Shown one piece after another: positions 62,653 to 64,000 of a DNA stretch of 64,000 bases. The position numbers were made by a program, and so were the translations under genes. The DNA comes from Nitrospiraceae bacterium. GTDB lineage: Bacteria > Nitrospirota > Nitrospiria > Nitrospirales > UBA8639. A model generated the notes under the pieces. The model worked only from the letters and a program-made list of their open reading frames with translations, was not told the origin of the DNA and searched no databases. The DNA lies in contig JACKFE010000005.1 in assembly GCA_020632635.1 (NCBI GenBank), positions 1 through 64,000 of the forward strand. Direction: 5' to 3'. Every line of letters starts with the position of its first letter. The first letter of the stretch is position 1.

Positions 62653-62796
62653 ATGCAGCATTCGCTATGGAGTTGGTGGCGCGTCCGCCGCGTAATTGCT
62701 TCGTCCAGCACGCTTCCTGCGGAAGTCGAGCCTCTTTTTGCCCAGATCCAAGCTCTCTCGAAGGAACAGACCAAAGATGAACCGGCTGCGGGCTAA
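62653..62796 (+). CDS. Short ORF ending inside the attC site
   Basis: A 47-codon frame from ATG 62653 has a Trp/Arg-rich start, then LPAEVEPLFAQIQALSKEQT. Its stop lies inside the left core of the attC, which is the usual position for a cassette gene's stop. The composition is more GC-rich than the region upstream. It could be a small cassette protein or the end of a truncated cassette gene. No ribosome binding site is clear. Confidence 0.35.
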   Translation: MQHSLWSWWRVRRVIASSSTLPAEVEPLFAQIQALSKEQTKDEPAAG

Positions 62797-62859
62797 CCCA
62801 TCATTCGAGCGGACCTCGCGCGAAAAGCCGCGCGAGGCCGCTCAATTCAGACGTTAGGC
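62791..62859 (+). repeat. Integron attC recombination site
   Basis: The 69-base element opens with GGCTAAC and closes with GTTAGGC (the RYYYAAC/GTTRRRY core boxes of attC). Between them lie arms GAGCGGaCCTCGCGCG and CGCGCGAGGCCGCTC, which pair over 15 bases with one unpaired A (62813) and a six-base loop. ATT/AAT pairs outside them flank an unpaired C (62806). Unpaired bases of this kind direct integrase to the folded bottom strand. No integrase gene and no second attC were found in the window. Confidence 0.85.
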
Positions 62860-62883
62860 TCACCGGATCGCGGCATCTGTTTT

Positions 62884-63117
62884 ATGTATTTGGCTGAGCC
62901 CTCACATATTGAGAAGAACCTGAAGCCTTACCACTGGTATCAAGAGCTGGTTCTCCTGGGAGCCACGTATCTCAATTTTCCTGAAACCTACGTGCGTTCA
63001 ATCGAAGCGATTGAGTCGATGGACGATCAGGACGAAGCCAGACGGACACGTCATGACCAATTAATCGAGGAAATTTTGAACTTTTCTCCCTGTGGATCTG
63101 AGCCTTCCTATGACTGA
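62884..63117 (+). CDS. Small hypothetical protein after the attC site
   Basis: A 77-codon frame begins 24 bases after the attC right core, the spacing expected of a cassette gene. It is acidic, with EKNLKPYHWYQELVLLGATY and DDQDEARRTRHDQLIEEIL. Its last codons overlap the start of the TfoX-domain gene by eight bases. No family is recognised. It could be the leader of that gene or an independent cassette protein. Confidence 0.45.
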   Translation: MYLAEPSHIEKNLKPYHWYQELVLLGATYLNFPETYVRSIEAIESMDDQDEARRTRHDQLIEEILNFSPCGSEPSYD

Positions 63118-63481
63118 ATACGTTGAGTATCTGTTGGAAGTGTTCAAGGAATTTGGCGCCGTCCAACCACGGCGCATGTTCGGGGGCTATGGCCTTTTCC
63201 ATAAAGGGCTCATGTTTGGCCTCGTGGCGGATGATGTGTTGTATCTCAAGGCCGACGAAACCAACTCCCCGCATTTTCTCGAACGGGAGCTGGAGCCGTT
63301 CCGCTATGAGAAGCAGGGAAAGATGTTCAAGCTGTCCTACTATATGGCCCCGGAGGACATTTTCGATGATCCTGAAGAAGCCAAGGTGTGGGCGGCCCGT
63401 TCCTACGCCGCCGCGCTTCGCGCCCACAAACCCCAAAAGAAACGGCTGCAGAACACCACACCACCCAAGAAGAAGGCATGA
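63110..63481 (+). CDS. TfoX N-terminal domain protein
   Basis: A 123-residue protein that is almost entirely a TfoX/Sxy N-terminal domain. It has VQPRRMFGGYGLFHKGLMFG and LYLKADETN, followed by YYMAPEDIFDDPEEAKVWAA. TfoX proteins act in competence regulation in gamma-proteobacteria, but stand-alone N-domain proteins have no clear role elsewhere. The tail is Lys-rich. It overlaps the preceding frame and lies downstream of an attC, so mobility is possible. Confidence 0.85.
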   Translation: MTEYVEYLLEVFKEFGAVQPRRMFGGYGLFHKGLMFGLVADDVLYLKADETNSPHFLERELEPFRYEKQGKMFKLSYYMAPEDIFDDPEEAKVWAARSYAAALRAHKPQKKRLQNTTPPKKKA

Positions 63482-63631
63482 CCCGTAGCATTTTTCTTGG
63501 GCTGGGGGGCGATCTCTCCATGTGGCCGTTTTGAACCTGACTGGCAGGACACGATCTTATTGTGCAGAGAAAGGCTTGCCAGCTCGTCGTCTTGGGGCAT
63601 AATGAAGAGACGTTTTTTTAAGGAGGACTCA

Positions 63632-64000
63632 ATGGCTGAAAAATCTCTGTATGAACGGTTAGGCGGGTATGAAGGGATTGTGGCGTTTACGAATGATTTA
63701 CTTCCCCGGTTGCAAGCCGACCCGCAATTGGGGCGGTTCTGGCAAAATCGGGGTGACGATGGCATTGCTCGTGAGCATCAATTGTTGATCGACTATTTGT
63801 GTGCGCAGGCCGGAGGCCCTCTGTATTACACGGGTCGGGATATGAAACTCACGCATAAAGGCATGAAGATCAGCGAGAGTGATTGGACCAGATTTCTGGA
63901 TCATGCCGGGGCGACCATGAAGGCCTTACGTGTTCCTCAGCAGGAATGCGATGAGGTGGCCGCATTTGTTGTGAGTGTGAAGGCGGATATTGTTGAGGTG
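63632..64000 (+). CDS. Truncated haemoglobin (group 1), cut by the window edge
   Basis: The frame starts at ATG 63632 after AGGAGG and runs off the right edge with 123 codons present. It reads SLYERLGGYEGIVAFTNDLL, the opening of a TrHbN globin. GPLYYTGRDMKLTHKGMKIS contains the conserved Tyr pair and the proximal His region (THKGM). Such globins bind O2 or NO and may detoxify NO. It lies 150 bases after the TfoX-domain gene on the same strand. Confidence 0.88.
   Translation, partial: MAEKSLYERLGGYEGIVAFTNDLLPRLQADPQLGRFWQNRGDDGIAREHQLLIDYLCAQAGGPLYYTGRDMKLTHKGMKISESDWTRFLDHAGATMKALRVPQQECDEVAAFVVSVKADIVEV

Overview
The window is a 64 kb chromosomal stretch of a Gram-negative bacterium: it carries lpxC (lipid A), an OmpA-family protein, BamE/SmpA-like and other lipoproteins, and several periplasmic c-type cytochromes. 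Base composition is near 50% GC, genes are densely packed on both strands, and signalling genes (REC, GGDEF, HD-GYP, HDOD, a haem-sensor kinase) are abundant. The mix resembles Nitrospirota (Nitrospira-like), but no marker here proves it, so the taxonomic call is inference. No rRNA, tRNA, CRISPR array, complete insertion sequence or integrase was found.

Layout. 0.5-3.9 kb: a DUF6499/DUF2285-like protein followed by a large BrxD-like (DUF2791) P-loop ATPase. 4-15.4 kb: an ANKH/MATE-type transporter, a response regulator, an XRE regulator, O6-methylguanine methyltransferase, a NUDIX hydrolase, ettA, small envelope proteins, 1-Cys peroxiredoxin, purE, a TrmH/SpoU methyltransferase with a DUF1653 partner, and a diguanylate cyclase. 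15.4-32 kb: HDOD protein, POT peptide transporter, DUF6445 protein, PLP decarboxylase, lpxC, a sigma-70 factor, KtrA-type RCK protein, TrmI, a REC/HD-GYP pair, rhodanese, pyrE, an orphan protein with an internal duplication, a glycine-zipper lipoprotein and an SDR. 32.2-37.9 kb: a coiled-coil protein followed by two more BrxD-like ATPases. 38-51.8 kb: RRM protein, haem-c sensor kinase with response regulator, secreted and copper-amine-oxidase-like proteins, hrpB, dihaem peroxidase with a monohaem cytochrome, a DapF-like protein lacking both catalytic cysteines, and typA. 52-60.1 kb: radical SAM/B12 protein, LOG-family protein, beta-CASP hydrolase, then a class GN sortase, its VIT/VWA target and an OmpA-family protein. 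60.1-63.1 kb: a gene-poor accessory stretch with an antitoxin and a nonsense-mutated toxin, scattered small ORFs and a well-formed integron attC site. 63.1 kb to the end: a TfoX-domain protein and a truncated haemoglobin cut by the window edge.

The most distinctive content is the set of three paralogous BrxD-like ATPases (760-850 aa) in two loci 30 kb apart, each with a small unrelated upstream partner. No other BREX gene is present. Each ATPase has an active C-terminal P-loop module and an N-terminal half that looks like a degenerate NTPase. They may form an uncharacterised ATPase system. Other points of interest are the sortase with a probable homopolymer frameshift, the Cys-less DapF homologue, the amine-oxidase-like domain with an altered cofactor site, and the solitary attC.
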